Assembly (NCBI GenBank): GCA_037127255.1
Contig: JBANSL010000012.1
Coordinates: forward strand, 41,531,115-41,595,114
DNA length: 64,000 nt
Source of the DNA: Persicaria tinctoria
Lineage: Eukaryota; Streptophyta; Magnoliopsida; Caryophyllales; Polygonaceae
Direction: 5' to 3'
A program made the position numbers and the translations under genes. The notes under the pieces were generated by a model, which saw only the letters and a list, made by a program, of their open reading frames with translations, had not been told where the DNA came from and did no database searches. This document shows, in pieces, positions 1 to 11,264 of this stretch; positions within the stretch are counted from its first letter, which is position 1, and each line of letters opens with the position of its first letter.

Positions 1-290
1 ATGTCGACTGACGAGAAATTGCCCGTGTAAATAACGATCCTAAATAATAACATCATGGCTTTGAAAGTACCATACGGTAAAAAGGGCACATAAGAAATTA
101 AGAACCTCACCAAAGGAAAAAAAAAAGAAAAGGAGAGAAGACGAGCGAGTCAGGCGTGGCGAGCCGAGCCGTATAGAATGTAAGCCGAGAAAGGCACGAG
201 AAAGGTGTGTGCGGGACTGAGGAGAAGCACGAGCCAGCCACGAGCCCTGGAGTGGAGGTGGTGGTGGGCCCACCCAGCTGTTTCAGGCAG

Positions 291-298
291 TATATATA
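291..298 (+). promoter_or_regulatory. TATA box of the MFS transporter gene
   Basis: An alternating TATATATA run lies about 95 bases before the first ATG of the transporter gene. A pyrimidine-rich stretch (about 345-385) follows, which fits a short plant 5' untranslated leader. Bases 1-290 hold no recognisable gene. The start site itself is inferred. Confidence 0.5.
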
Positions 299-391
299 CA
301 TTTCCCTCCCAATTTCCAATTCAGAAAACAGCCCTCATCCCTCCGGATTAACCATCTCCTCCACCCCTCTCTCTTTCGATCAAGGTTGAAA

Positions 392-3300
392 ATGGAGTGC
401 TATGCGACGGTGAGAGATCTCCGGCCTTTGATCCACCTGCTTCTCCCCCTCTGCTTCCACTGGATCGCCGAAGAAATGACCGTCTCCGTCCTCGTCGACG
501 TCATCTCCTCCGCTCTCTGCCAAGACGAATCCACCTGCGCCGCCGCCATCTACCTCAACGGCCTCCAACAAACCGTATTTCCTTCTCTCTTTCCTCTTCA
601 ATTTCAATTCCCTTTTCCTTTTTCATCACCAGAGTTTGAATTCCGACTTTTCCTAGATCGCGTCTCGCGCCTGTTGACTTTTCCGTCAAGGATTAGTGAT
701 CGTTTCGTTTCAGTGAAATTTCGAATCGTTTGCAGCTATCATTTTTAGGTATAGCTAGTGCTTTGATCTTCAAGCTCCTGCTTAGGGTTTACCAAACAGA
801 AGCTTATAATTTGGTCCAATTTCACGTCTACACTACACTATGTTTGGTTTAGTGAGGTAAATTTGCAATAGCAGTGTAAGACTCTCCTCTCTGCTGGCTG
901 CTGTCAGGTCTCAAGTTCGTAAAGTCAATGAGAGAGGGTTTACCTCTTTATTGGATTTTAGGAGTGCGACTACACTGGTTTGAGTTCTTTGCAAAGAATA
1001 TTCTTTGCAATAATTATTTCAGTTTCTGAGGCCATTTTCCACTGGATGGCATGGGGATGTTAAAATATCTTTGAATCTACTCCCTACATAATATGTGGTT
1101 ATTGCCTCTGCAACGAATCAACAATGTATCATACCCTTGCAGGTAGTTGCATATGTTTTTCTACGCATTTATAAAGTAATTAATGTTTTTTTGTTTTCCG
1201 GTTGCAGGTCGTTGGAGTATTTAAAATGGTGGTCCTGCCACTCTTAGGCCAGCTTTCTGATGAGTATGGCCGGAAACCTATCCTCCTCGTTATTGTGTCA
1301 ACTTCGATTTTCCCCTTCGGTAATTCAATATATAAGCCTGTAGATTTAAATACTCCGTTACAGTATGTAGTTTGGATTTGTGTTGTCCTTTATTGAAATT
1401 CATTTGCTGCTGAGTCATTGCTGATACAAGCTCATCTGAAATTATCAATAGCCGAGGTAATTGGTTTGCTACCAGGATGATCCTTGACGTCTCTTTCCAT
1501 CTTTTCAGCATTACTCGCTATCAACCAGTCCAAGGGAGCCGTGTATGGATACTATGTTCTCCGTACCATATCCTATATTCTGAGTCAAGGGAGTATTTTC
1601 TGCATTTCTGTTTCCTATGTGGTAAGCCCATATCCTCCAATACATTAATTCAAAGTTGATTTAATGGAGCTTAGATTCAGACTGAAAAACCTTTCTATGA
1701 TAGGCAGATGTACTCGAAGAATCCAAAAGAGCTGCAACATTTAGCTGGATTACCGGAATATTTTCTGCTTCACATGTCATAGGAAACCTTCTTGCTTGGT
1801 TTCTCCCTGAAAAATATGTGTTTGGGGTTTGTTCCTATCCCTTCGCATGTTTTAACATTTGGTTTTTGGCTTTTTGATGCATTAAATTCGGAACTTTATT
1901 TAGTTGATCCTTAGTTTGTTGTTCATTTTCTGGTTATCCCCAGGTGTCAGTTGCCATTCTGATCATATGCCCCGTTTATATGCAATTCTTTCTGGTAGAA
2001 ACTGTGAAGCGAGCACCAATGCAGGAACAGAAATTGACACTTCTGTCCAAATTATTGAAAGTTTCCAAAGAGAGATACAATTCCATGAAATACGCAACCA
2101 CTGTAGTATTCAGCAGGTAAATATTTACCAAAAACATTCTGCTATGAGTTGGGGGTGTCGGGAATCAGCAGCAAGCATCCTACTTGTAATTTTCCGAAAA
2201 ACATTGATCATTCTTCTAATAAGCTTGCATTGTGTTCGATCCAGTTCAACACTTAAAGGCATATCCCTTGTTTCCTTCTTCTATGAGTTGGGGGTGTCAG
2301 GAATCAGCAGCATCCTACTGGTAAATTTCTGGGCCATTGGCATGGGCTTGCATTCCTGTGTTTCTATCGTTTTTTTACTGGCCATATGCAGTCAGATACT
2401 GATACTTGAACTATTACATTTACAGTACTATCTCAAGGCTTTATTTGGTTTCAACAAAACCCAGCTTTCACAAATACTGATGGTTGTTGGAGCTGGTTCA
2501 ATTGTATCCCAGGTAACTCTCTTGTAAGCTGTCTGTTGTTTTACTGTGGGGCGGAAAATGCAATGTCAGGAATGTTAAGTATTTAGATGCCTCCAGATAT
2601 TGGTGCTGCCTCTGATCAATCCACTGGTGGGAGAGAAATTGATATTATGCATGGGTTTGCTCGCATCTGTAGTATACGTATGTATTCCATTACTTAGAAT
2701 TGAACAATCATTATCATTGTGATGCAATTTTAATGGCATGAAAGGTCTCACTGTTCATACCTTCTCTCTTGCAGGCACTTCTTTATGGGTTTGCTTGGGC
2801 ACCTTGGGTTAGTTAATTCATTCATACCAAAACTGTTCTTACTGTTCAAAGTTTAATCAGCTGAAATGTTGTATGATAGAGGAATTATATCTACTTAGTC
2901 TGTATATTGACTTGACAAGAGAATAGCATGTTCTTACTATCTTTTCTCTTTTGTTTTTGTCGAATATTTTTAGTATGCAATAATGCAATAATGCCGCCAC
3001 GTATGCAGATGCACTCCCACACCGCCACATAGGCAATAATGCATCGGTTTTAGTATATGTATATAGATATATAGATTAGAATTTGTGAAAGTGGCAACAG
3101 AAAGGTAGAATCTCCTAGAATTAGACGCTTAGGACTGATAAGGGATTGAAGTTAGTACAAATAAGGCATTAGGCTTCCTAGACAGGGGCTAGTGGAGGGG
3201 GTGTATATGGGTTGCTGATGTGTAGTATCTTAGGCTCTGTTGTTATGTCCTAATGTCCTATTGCCTGTGCCTTTTTTTTAGCTCCTTTGCTGTCCTTTCA

Positions 3301-4356
3301 CCTTCTATCCCCTGGTGTCTTTGTTCCGTATTGTTATGGGTCTTTCGGAAACACTCTCTCGACCTGGTCGGGGTAAAAGTGCGTACAACCTGACCCCTCA
3401 GACCCCGCTTAATTGCGGGATTTACTGGGTGGTTGTTGTTGTTGTTGTTTTGTCGAATATTTTTAGTTATAATCCACACAAATTTATATGGTTGTTTTGA
3501 ATGGTTAATTGCCTTTTATTTTTCCCTTCCCATTTTGATTAAAAATACTCTTCTGCATTTCAGGTGGCATACTTAAGTGCATCCTTTGGAGTCATATATG
3601 TCCTTGTGAAACCTTCTGTAAGTCCGTTCTTTTAGAACTTGAAGGGAACAAGTCGAGCAACCACTATCTCTATCTTCATTAGAACTTTTGACATGGTTTA
3701 AGTTATTTTCTTCTATGATTTGGCAGACTTACGCAATTATTTCAAAAGCATCAAACTCCAATGACCAGGTTCGTAATAACTTACATGAAAAATCTCAAGT
3801 AGTCTGGTCGCGTCTTTAAACAACTGTGGGCATATTGGCAAACATATTATGTATTGGTATTTGAAAAAAGTAACTCACTTCTATAGGAAGCACTAGGAGT
3901 ACTAGTAGAGATACCATTTTATACCATTTGTAATCTGCAGGGAAAAGCACAAGGATTCGTTGCTGGTGTAGAAGCAATAGCAAGTTTATTATCACCAATT
4001 TTTATGAGCCCCTTAACCAGTAAGTTTCTAGCAATGTTATAACCTTCGTACTAAACGATTTAAGTTGCTGAATTGTTGGATTAATTCTTGCAGCATGGTT
4101 CTTGTCCGACAGTGCCCCTTTTAACTGCAAAGGTTTTAGCTTCATTGTTGCATCCTTTTCACTGGTATACTTTCCTTCTCTGCACTTCCTAACAAATTCC
4201 TACATATACAATTTGAGCTCACCAGCTGTTCTCCCTTTTCATTTCTGGACTTAGATCGTTGCCTTGGTCTGTTCATGGAAGTTAAAATCAGGACCAACAC
4301 CAAACAATGACACCAAGGATGACATAGAGAGCATTGAAGCACCCCTTCTGTTGTGA
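392..4356 (+). CDS. Major facilitator transporter, HIAT1-like / tetracycline-resistance-like, 14 exons
   Basis: Predicted multi-pass membrane carrier of the plant group related to hippocampus abundant transcript 1 and bacterial tetracycline exporters (Arabidopsis At2g16970-16990 type); the substrate is unknown. I built the model from splice sites: 392-574, 1208-1319, 1509-1621, 1704-1826, 1944-2116, 2245-2320, 2426-2512, 2597-2677, 2775-2807, 3564-3617, 3727-3768, 3941-4019, 4094-4164, 4255-4356. All introns are GT-AG, phases agree throughout, and the sum is 1329 nt (442 residues plus TGA), normal for the family. Residues 1-61 give the first membrane segment. Exon 2 carries the MFS loop motif [11 protein letters not shown], and exon 7 has the family block around FGFNK. 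The C-terminus is hydrophilic and ends in a leucine run. The ATG at 392 is the first in frame. Intron 5 holds a partial duplicate of exon 6, and intron 9 a retroelement insertion. Exon edges need transcript support. Confidence 0.88.
2142..2328 (+). repeat. Partial tandem duplication of exon 6 of the transporter
   Basis: About 50 bases around the end of exon 6, including its 5' splice-site region (2281-2328), are repeated 139 bases upstream inside intron 5 (2142-2195). The copies share the core TATGAGTTGGGGGTGTC. The upstream copy has a 3-base insertion near its end and a TTGTAAT sequence where the functional copy has TGGTAAAT. It lies in another reading frame and is probably not spliced into the main transcript. 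Confidence 0.75.
2955..3467 (+). mobile_element. Short non-LTR retroelement (SINE or RTE-LINE 3' end) with 20-bp target duplication
   Basis: A perfect 20-bp direct repeat (TTTTGTCGAATATTTTTAGT) at 2955-2974 and 3448-3467 brackets about 473 bp inside intron 9 of the transporter. The insert ends in a (TTG)n tail at about 3432-3447. Just before the tail it has the block 'gggtctttcggaaacac ... gtacaacctgacccc ... cccgcttaattgcggga', which is typical of plant SINEs and the RTE LINEs whose 3' ends they share. The 5' half (2975-3230) is not recognised. It has no coding capacity. The orientation matches the host gene. The perfect duplication suggests a fairly recent insertion. Confidence 0.8.
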
Positions 4357-4837
4357 GGTCTGTCCTATTTACCAGCTAAGTCATCAAGAGATAATGTGGT
4401 AAATCCAGGCCCTTTATCTTCAAATAAATTTTACCGTCTCTCCCTTCCTCGTCCTTTAAAATGTGAGGAAATGCTGCAGGAGTCCAAGTATGCCCTTGTG
4501 ATCTTGTTGATCCAATCTTTGGACCTTTTTTTTGTACTAAGGACTTAGCAAGTCTTACCAATATCTGAAAGCTTTCAAGATACACGTTTTAATTTGCATC
4601 ATTACAATGAAGATATATTGTCATGAAAATCTGCAACTTTGAGGACCGATTAACTGTTTCAGTCAAGTTGCAAAGCTACATATCATATATATAATATATA
4701 GATATCATTCCAGGCACCAGCACTTGTCCAAAAGACACATTTTCTTCTATAATCCTATTCCTATTATATTGTATGAAAAGGAATCATTTTTTAAAGAAAT
4801 TTTTTGCAGTGTGACCTCACATATTTACCATTTTCTT
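4357..4837. other. Intergenic spacer between convergent genes
   Basis: This stretch holds the presumed 3' untranslated regions and polyadenylation signals of the transporter (+) and the germin-like gene (-). It is AT-rich, with AATATATA-like stretches near 4690-4705. No further gene is seen. Confidence 0.5.
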
Positions 4838-5551
4838 CTAATTTTCTGCTTCTTCTGGGGAGCCGAAGCCTTCAAAATGTTCATGGTATTCCTTGTCCTC
4901 ACCCTCCACATTATTTGCAGACGCTAACCTCATTGTCATCGTCCTTGCAGCCTCTGCATTAGGACCAGGAGGCACTGCATCCGTGACACTAACCAGGCCG
5001 GGATTCTGGCTATTGAGCACCGAAAAGACAGTGGTACTTTCTGATCCGGTATGAAAGCAGTAGTGCATCATACCTCGCGGAACAATAAAAACGTCTCCTT
5101 CATTAAGAACCTGCTGGAACCCATTGTTGCTCGTGTCAATGAACCCGGCAATGGCACTCCCTTTGCTCACAAACAAGATCTCAGAAGCCCGAGGGTGAGA
5201 ATGAGTCGCCACGAGCCCATCAACCTCCAGGTCGGTCCTGGAAACCGAGAGGCCAAGGGTGTTGAGCCCCGAGAACTCAGCAGCAGTTATAATGCTCATG
5301 GAGGATCTGAGGAAGTTTTCAGTGTCACCTGCCTTGTTGAGCCTGGTGCTCTTGAAATCTGATGGACTGACATCTTTCGGGTCTTTGCACTGTAACCCGT
5401 TGATGAAAACGTGTCCCTTGGTCGAGGATTCTGTTGTCGGGCAAGTGTCTTGGAGGTTGTCCATGTCTGCTAGGGAGATTTTGATGCTGGGTATGAAGAA
5501 GGGTGATGATAAGAAGGTAATGCAGAAGAAAATAGAGGACTTGGAGGCCAT
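4838..5551 (-). CDS. Germin-like protein (cupin), secreted
   Basis: Single-exon gene for a 237-residue germin-like protein, a secreted manganese-binding cupin of the cell wall or apoplast. Family members act as superoxide dismutase, oxalate oxidase or auxin-binding-type proteins; the activity here cannot be told from sequence. Residues 1-28 are a hydrophobic signal peptide. Cysteines 37 and 55 are the usual N-terminal disulphide pair. The first cupin motif has H117, H119 and E124, and the second has G152-D153 and P158-R159-G160 ending in H163, so all four metal ligands are present. The length is slightly above the usual 210-225 because of an acidic C-terminal tail. The gene is convergent with the transporter upstream on the plus strand. 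A TATA-like element lies about 75 bases before the ATG. No frameshift or stop is seen. Confidence 0.92.
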   Translation of the reverse strand: MASKSSIFFCITFLSSPFFIPSIKISLADMDNLQDTCPTTESSTKGHVFINGLQCKDPKDVSPSDFKSTRLNKAGDTENFLRSSMSIITAAEFSGLNTLGLSVSRTDLEVDGLVATHSHPRASEILFVSKGSAIAGFIDTSNNGFQQVLNEGDVFIVPRGMMHYCFHTGSESTTVFSVLNSQNPGLVSVTDAVPPGPNAEAARTMTMRLASANNVEGEDKEYHEHFEGFGSPEEAEN

Positions 5552-5620
5552 GTTTTCCTTAGCTTGTTTTCTTCAATTAAATGTTTTTTTGGGGTTTGTT
5601 TAGTTGGCCATTTTTACATT

Positions 5621-5630
5621 CTATAAATAG
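5621..5630 (-). promoter_or_regulatory. TATA box of the germin-like gene
   Basis: On the minus strand this reads CTATTTATAG, about 75 bases before the ATG at 5551, a normal plant spacing. The region between is short, as expected for the 5' leader. Confidence 0.55.
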
Positions 5631-6460
5631 GTAGGAAGATGGGTTGCCTTTGAATTTACTTTCGTTGGTTGATTGGAATGTTTATCATTGCTTACAAGTA
5701 AAATAAGCTTCTCCTTTTAATACTTGGAGAAGAGACGGAGTGAAAGTAAGATTTTGAAGCAAATGATTGGTTAGGGGTAGAGGTGGTACGGGTTTGGGTA
5801 TACCCATTAGGTTCGGATTAAGACATATTTGAATCAGATAATTAAGTTCGGGTTAAAATGGATTTCGAGTTGGTCGGGTTGGGTTCGGAGAGCCGCACCC
5901 TACTTCATTAATTCCAAAATTAGTGTAGGTGGTACAACTTGAAGGCGGTACATAAATTGTTGCAAGATCTTCTATTTGAAGGATTTGAATTTGAACTTAA
6001 ACTCGTATTGATAAAGGATGGAGGAATACCTTAGAATGCTTGAAACTCTCCTTCGTTATTTGGAAACAAAAATAAACAACAAAAATAAGAGGATACTAGC
6101 TTGGTTAAAAAGTGGATCTCGACCATATATGATAAAAATGAAAGTAATGTAGTTAGTCCATTCGGTTTGATATTTGCATTTTTCACGGCCACGACAATGA
6201 CTTTCGAAGTTGATATACATTTTTGTCTATAAATAACTTGCTGACATCTCTTTTCGGAAGAGGTAAATATTCTGACAACTTGAAAGTTGGTGTCAAGAAG
6301 CTGTTTTAAGATAAAACATCTACCAACTTTAGAAATTGATGTCATAATTATATGTTTGATGTTATTTTAATCATGCGTATAGTCCCCTTGTACATTGTCA
6401 ACTCATATCACCCCAGGCCCAGTGGTGGAATCAAATGATTTTTGGGTGACACAATTGTCA
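5631..6460. other. Intergenic region, no gene seen
   Basis: This is the upstream region of the germin-like gene. At about 5780-5910 there is a degenerate stretch rich in GGGTTCGG and GGTATACCC words, similar in style to 33420-33700. Both look like remnants of an unclassified dispersed repeat. Short ORFs here have no recognisable domain. Confidence 0.4.
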
Positions 6461-7605
6461 ATAGCTAGAGAAGGGGTTAGTAGCAAGTTAGATCTATGGA
6501 GGGATATGCTTGAGCAGAGCGAAGACATAATATGTGGAATTCAGTTTGGGTGAGGAGGAAGAGAGGGGTGAGGGCGTGATGCTAGTTAGGGACATTGTTA
6601 CAAAGAAAGACAATTTCAAGTATTCGGGGTTTGTGATGTAGAGTGATGGAGGTGTAGACATGGATGTCAAACACCAGATTCAAGTTGGGTGCTAGAATTG
6701 GAGGGTTGCGTCAGGAATCTTATGTGACAGAAAAGTTTCACTCAAGCTCAAGGGTAAGCTCTACTATCGTGGTAAGATCAGCTTTATTATCTAGGGCAGA
6801 GTGTTGAGCCACAAAAAAGGCGCAAGAACAAAAACTTATGGTGGCGAAGATTATGATGCTGAGGTGGATTTGTGGGTTGACCTTGCGCAACAAAATCACA
6901 AACGAGAGTATCTAAGAAAGGGTAGGTGTGACTAGTATTTAGGTTAAGTGGCGGGAATCGAGACTTCAATGATATGAACATGTACAAAGGAGATACCCAA
7001 GTGCGTTAGTGCAAAGATGTGACAACTTGTCCATTGGAAGCAGGCACATAACTAGGGGCGGACTGACGTCCACTCCAGCCCGCCCATTTTTTTAAAAATA
7101 AAAATAAAAAAAAGAAAATTTATTGAAAATTATGTATTTTTTATTAGAATAAATTTTTGTTAATGAAAATTATGAATATATGAAAATTTTAGTCTATTCA
7201 GTCCACCCAAATTTTATTTTCTTATTCCGTGCTTGATTGAAAGTTTCCGCCGGGGCAGAAGGCGCCCAAAGAAGAGTTGAGATGAGATGATTAGACAACA
7301 CTTAATCGTTTTGGGACTTACCAAGGAGATGACACGAGATAGGGTGCATTAGAGGAGGGTTATCCGAGTCGACGAACAGTAGACGTGTATTTTAGAATAT
7401 AGAGAAATGTGTTATCCTTTTTATCCTTTTATTCTTTGTGTGTTGTTTGTCAGTGTGGAGTCTTTGATGACTTGTAATGGGTCACTAGCTAGGAAACATC
7501 CTCTCGATCTAGTCGAAAAAATGGTGTGTACAACTTGACTTTCAAACGCTATTTTGAGCGTGATATACTAGGATTTTTGTTGTTATTGTTGCTATTTTAA
7601 GGGTT
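6460..7605 (+). pseudogene. Decayed RTE-type LINE: end of reverse transcriptase ORF plus 3' tail
   Basis: Reading across several frames gives the well-known C-terminal part of plant RTE-like LINE reverse transcriptases. A stretch near 6600-6660 has KYLG-like residues. It is followed at 6780-6985 by AECWATKKAQEQKLMVAKI, then MLRWICG, then KITNESI and a final ESRLQWYEHVQRR-like segment. The frames are broken by stops and shifts. At 7440-7595 a 3' end related to the intron 9 insertion (GGAAACATCCTCTCGAT, GTGTACAACTTGAC, then TTGTTGTTATTGTTGCT) closes the element. The 5' part is missing or too degraded to see. It is non-functional. Confidence 0.75.
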
Positions 7606-8110
7606 AGTTATAAACATAGATAAGATAAGATAAAAGTTATATAGATATAGATAGATAAAAGTTTTAATCCTAAGATAAAAGTTATAGATATAGATAGATA
7701 AAAATTATGTGATAAAAATAGAAAATATTAGAACTATGTAGAAAGATAAATCCTAGAACTAAGAAAATAGAAAACTAACCCTAGAAAGAAAAATTATAAT
7801 CCTAATATAGATAAAAATAGATAGAAGATAAATAAACTAATATAGAAAATAAATCTAACCTAAATATAGATAGAAATAATCTAAATCTAAAATAAAATAA
7901 ATCTAATCTTAAAACGATATAAAATAAAGAAACTATCCTAAAACTAAACTAACCAAAAATAAAAGATATAAGATATATAGATATAGATAGATAATATAAG
8001 ATAAAAGTTATAGGTATAGATAGATAAAAGTTTTATAGATTATAGATAGATAAATAGATTATATTATAATATATATAAAAAGATAAGATAAATAGATAAA
8101 ATAAAGTACA
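7606..8110. repeat. AT-rich low-complexity tract (GATA/TAGATA-rich)
   Basis: About 500 bases are built of imperfect repeats of ATAGATAGATAAAAG, TAAAATAAAT and similar words. No ORF or gene signal is present. It directly follows the RTE tail, so it may have grown from that tail. Confidence 0.7.
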
Positions 8111-8583
8111 AATTAAGTGTTAGGTGAAGCACAAATTTTTGTCGTGATACTACAAATACATTACAATATAAAATAAAAATTAAAGGAGTTAGGTTAGGTT
8201 AATAGTAATACCATCATAATTAGAGGCACCACCCGGAATTAATGAAAATATTATTCTATCTGTCCTTTATAAAAATCCGCGTTATTTTATCAAAACATGT
8301 TTTATTTTAGATAAAAGGAATTTATTTATTTTTTAAAAAAGGAAAGATAATGCCTGGAATCTTCTAAAACCTCGCACCCCTACAAATCCTGGCCTACAAA
8401 TACCTTTTCGCCCCGTTCAGATTAGCAATCTCTGGTTTTCTTCAGATCCAGTCTTGATTTCTGATATCTTGCCCTTTAATTCCTGCGATTCGGAAACCTA
8501 ATCGATCAATCAGTCAATCGAGGCTTGAATTCCTCAAATCTTCGCCTTCAAATCTCTCAGATACGATCGAACAAATTCAATCC
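8111..8583 (+). promoter_or_regulatory. Upstream and leader region of the A20/AN1 gene
   Basis: AT-rich upstream sequence passes into a pyrimidine-rich leader at about 8400-8580 (repeated TCTTCGCC, CTCTCAG and TCAATC words), which looks like a plant 5' untranslated region. A leader intron is common in this family, but none can be placed with confidence. No clear TATA box was chosen. Confidence 0.4.
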
Positions 8584-9057
8584 ATGGCGGAGGAGCAACG
8601 GTACGAGCAATCGAACGCCCCGGGTCTCTGCGCCAACAACTGCGGCTTCTTCGGCAATCCAGCAACCCTCAACCTCTGCTCCAAGTGCTACCGCGACCAC
8701 CGCCTCAAGGAACAGCAGAGCCAGGAGATGGAATCTCTCTTCGCGTCCACATCCGTGACCGCTAAATCGGCGCCGACGCCGTCCCTCGCCGTCTCATCCT
8801 CGTCTCCGTCAGCGATTGTTACCGAGGAGGCGCCGCTCAGCGTAGTTCAGGCGGCACCGACAGGACCGAGCAGGTGCGGCGCGTGCAGGAAGCGCGTGGG
8901 GCTGACGGGGTTCAACTGCAGGTGTGGGGCCACGTTTTGTGGGACCCACAGGTACCCGGAGCAGCACCTGTGCACGTTCGACTTCAAGGCGTTGGGAAAG
9001 GAAGCCATCGCAAAGGCGAATCCCGTGATCAAAGCCGCCAAGCTTGACAAGATCTGA
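8584..9057 (+). CDS. A20/AN1 zinc-finger stress-associated protein
   Basis: A 157-residue intronless gene of the plant SAP family. These are small cytosolic or nuclear zinc-finger proteins that bind ubiquitin and modulate abiotic-stress responses. The A20 finger uses C16, C20, C32 and C35. The AN1 finger uses C98, C101, C112, C114, C119, H122, H128 and C130, so all zinc ligands are present with family spacing. Between them is a flexible Ser/Ala/Pro-rich linker (residues about 55-95). The C-terminus ends in the usual basic KANPVIKAAKLDKI-type tail. The length matches the family (about 150-175). The ATG follows a typical TCCATGGCGG context. An upstream ORF in another frame (8525-8758) is a shadow. 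It lies downstream of a LINE remnant and just before the transposon-rich region. Confidence 0.96.
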   Translation: MAEEQRYEQSNAPGLCANNCGFFGNPATLNLCSKCYRDHRLKEQQSQEMESLFASTSVTAKSAPTPSLAVSSSSPSAIVTEEAPLSVVQAAPTGPSRCGACRKRVGLTGFNCRCGATFCGTHRYPEQHLCTFDFKALGKEAIAKANPVIKAAKLDKI

Positions 9058-9310
9058 CCAGATGATGACGCCAGGCTTACGTCAGATGCTTGGTAATGGG
9101 CCATGAATTGGGTTGGGTTGGGCTGGGCTGGGCCCCAAATCGAATAATGAATTGGTTTGGGGTTTCCATTGTTGGAGTAGACCTCGTTTATAATTTGATT
9201 AGGCGGATATGTATTCCTTAAATCGGCAATTTCCCATCATTCTTTGAATTCTTTCTGTCATTATAAAATAGTTTCGTGTAACGGAGTATTATTTTTAGAT
9301 CATCATCTGA

Positions 9311-9430
9311 TTGTGCAATATCATTATTATTTCATCTTGCCAAAAATAAATTGTTCAATATCTTTATTATTTGATCTTGCCCAAAATAGATTGTGCAGTA
9401 TCGCTATTAGTTTATCTTGCCGAAAACAAG
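9311..9430 (+). repeat. Three-copy 40-bp tandem repeat
   Basis: Units start at 9311, 9351 and 9391 with an exact 40-base period. Each begins TTGTGCAATATC or a close variant and contains TTATTATTTGATCTTGCC or a close variant. It lies in the 3' flank of the A20/AN1 gene and is non-coding. Confidence 0.8.
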
Positions 9431-10037
9431 GTGGTATTAGGTCAATTACGGATAGAGTATGAACAAATTTTATCAGACAAATCGAATTCTCTAACCTATC
9501 ATTTGGTGTATAAATTTGACAAATACTTTAGCTAATTTAAAAATAGATTATAGAGTTTACCCAAATAAGTTTCAGCTAGACACACCGCAAATCCGCACGT
9601 TGTTAACGACGTATATGCACGTCGGATTTAACGTGCATACACTTCCAACATGCAAGTAGGTTTGCAACCCACATGCACCGGACGTGCAATATTGCACGTC
9701 GAAAAGGACATGCAATATTATAGTTTGTACATATAGTTTGATAGATAATAATAATATAGTTTTATAATATAATTTGATAGATTATAATAGATAGTATATA
9801 GTTTGTATGGTTTGATAGTATATAGTTTTTATGGTTTATAATATAATTTGATAGATTTAATTATAGTTTGTACATAAAGTACAAACTACATTAAAATAAA
9901 AAACATTAAAATATATTAAAATATAATAAAATACATAGAAATAAATTAAAATTGAAAGGCAATAAAAAACATTAAAAGCGATTAATATATATTAAAATAT
10001 ATTAAAAGACATTAAAACATATTAAAATATATTAAAA

Positions 10038-11264
10038 CTAGTACGATCCCCGCGCCATGCCGCGATTTTTTTATAATTAATATTTAGATATAGATAAATC
10101 ATAGACATTATATTTAATTCAATATTTTTAATTAAACACATTGATTTGTAAATGTGTTAAAATAATATAAAAAAATACACTTGGGTTAAAGAGATAAAGA
10201 GAAAAATAAATAATAAATAGTGAAATATAAAAGTTTTGAATTAATCTCATTGGTTAAAAAATGTAACATCGAATAATATTGGGTAATTAATATTAGAATA
10301 TTTTTCAAAACTAATAATATTATAAAATATATATAGTTCAATAATAAAATAATATTATGTAAATAATATTTTCACAAATAACTTTGAACATGGAGATCGA
10401 GGACATGTGAAATAAATTAATGTAGTGTATAGATATAGATAGTTAGTAAATGAATTTGAATTAAGCCCAATAGTTATATTAGATTGAATTCAATGTTTTG
10501 AATTAAGCCCAATAGTTAGTAAGATTAAAAAAAAAGAATTAAAAGAAAAAGAAGAAGAAAGGAGAATTAAAAAAAAAAAAAAATTTAATTGGTCAAAACC
10601 CCTAAAATCTCTCTAATGTTGACACCTCGTCATAAACTCTTCTAAATTTAGGGTTTATATAGATTGGTTAAAAAATGTAACATTGAATAATATTGGGTAA
10701 TTAATATTAGAATATTTTTCAAAAATAATAATATTAGAAAATATATATAGTTACCATAATAAAATGATATTATGTAAATAATATTTTCACAAATAACTTT
10801 GAACATGGAGATCGAGGACATGTGACATAAATTAATGTAGTATATAGATATAGATAGTTAGTAAATGAATTTGAGTTAAACCCAATAGTTATATTAGATT
10901 GAATTCAATGTTTTGAATTAAGTCAAATAGTTAGTAAGATTAAAAAAAAGAATTAAAAGAAAAAGAAGAAAAAAAGAGAATTAAAAAAAAGGATTAAAGA
11001 GAAAAAAATAAAATTTTAATTGGTCAAAACCCCTAGAATCTCTCTAATGTTGACACCTCATCATAAACTCTTCTAAATTAAGAGTTTATATAGATAGTTA
11101 GTAAGATTAAAAAAAAGAATTAAAAGAAAAAGAAGAAAAAAAGATAATTAAAAAAAGGATTAAAGAGAAAAAAATAAAATTTTAATTGGTCAAAACCCCT
11201 AAAATCTCTCTAATGTTGACACCTCATCATAAACTCTTCTAAATTAAGAGTTTATATAGATAGA
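10038..11264 (-). mobile_element. Non-autonomous Helitron, 1227 bp
   Basis: On the minus strand the element starts TCTATCTATATAAACTC and ends GGGGATCGTACTAG, that is 5' TC and 3' CTAG, with a GC-rich CGCG...CGCG hairpin shortly before the end. It sits exactly between A and T. Comparison with the uninterrupted copy B sequence (TTAAAA|TACATC) confirms a clean insertion without target duplication, as known for Helitrons. Inside, a unit of about 425 bp is tandemly repeated (about 10250-10665 and 10666-11095), with a third partial copy at about 11096-11262. Each copy carries the element's own 5' end. No Rep or helicase is present. Confidence 0.82.

Noticed and set aside
5051..5603. Plus-strand ORFs opposite the germin-like gene
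   Set aside because: They are antisense shadows of a complete, well-conserved cupin gene.
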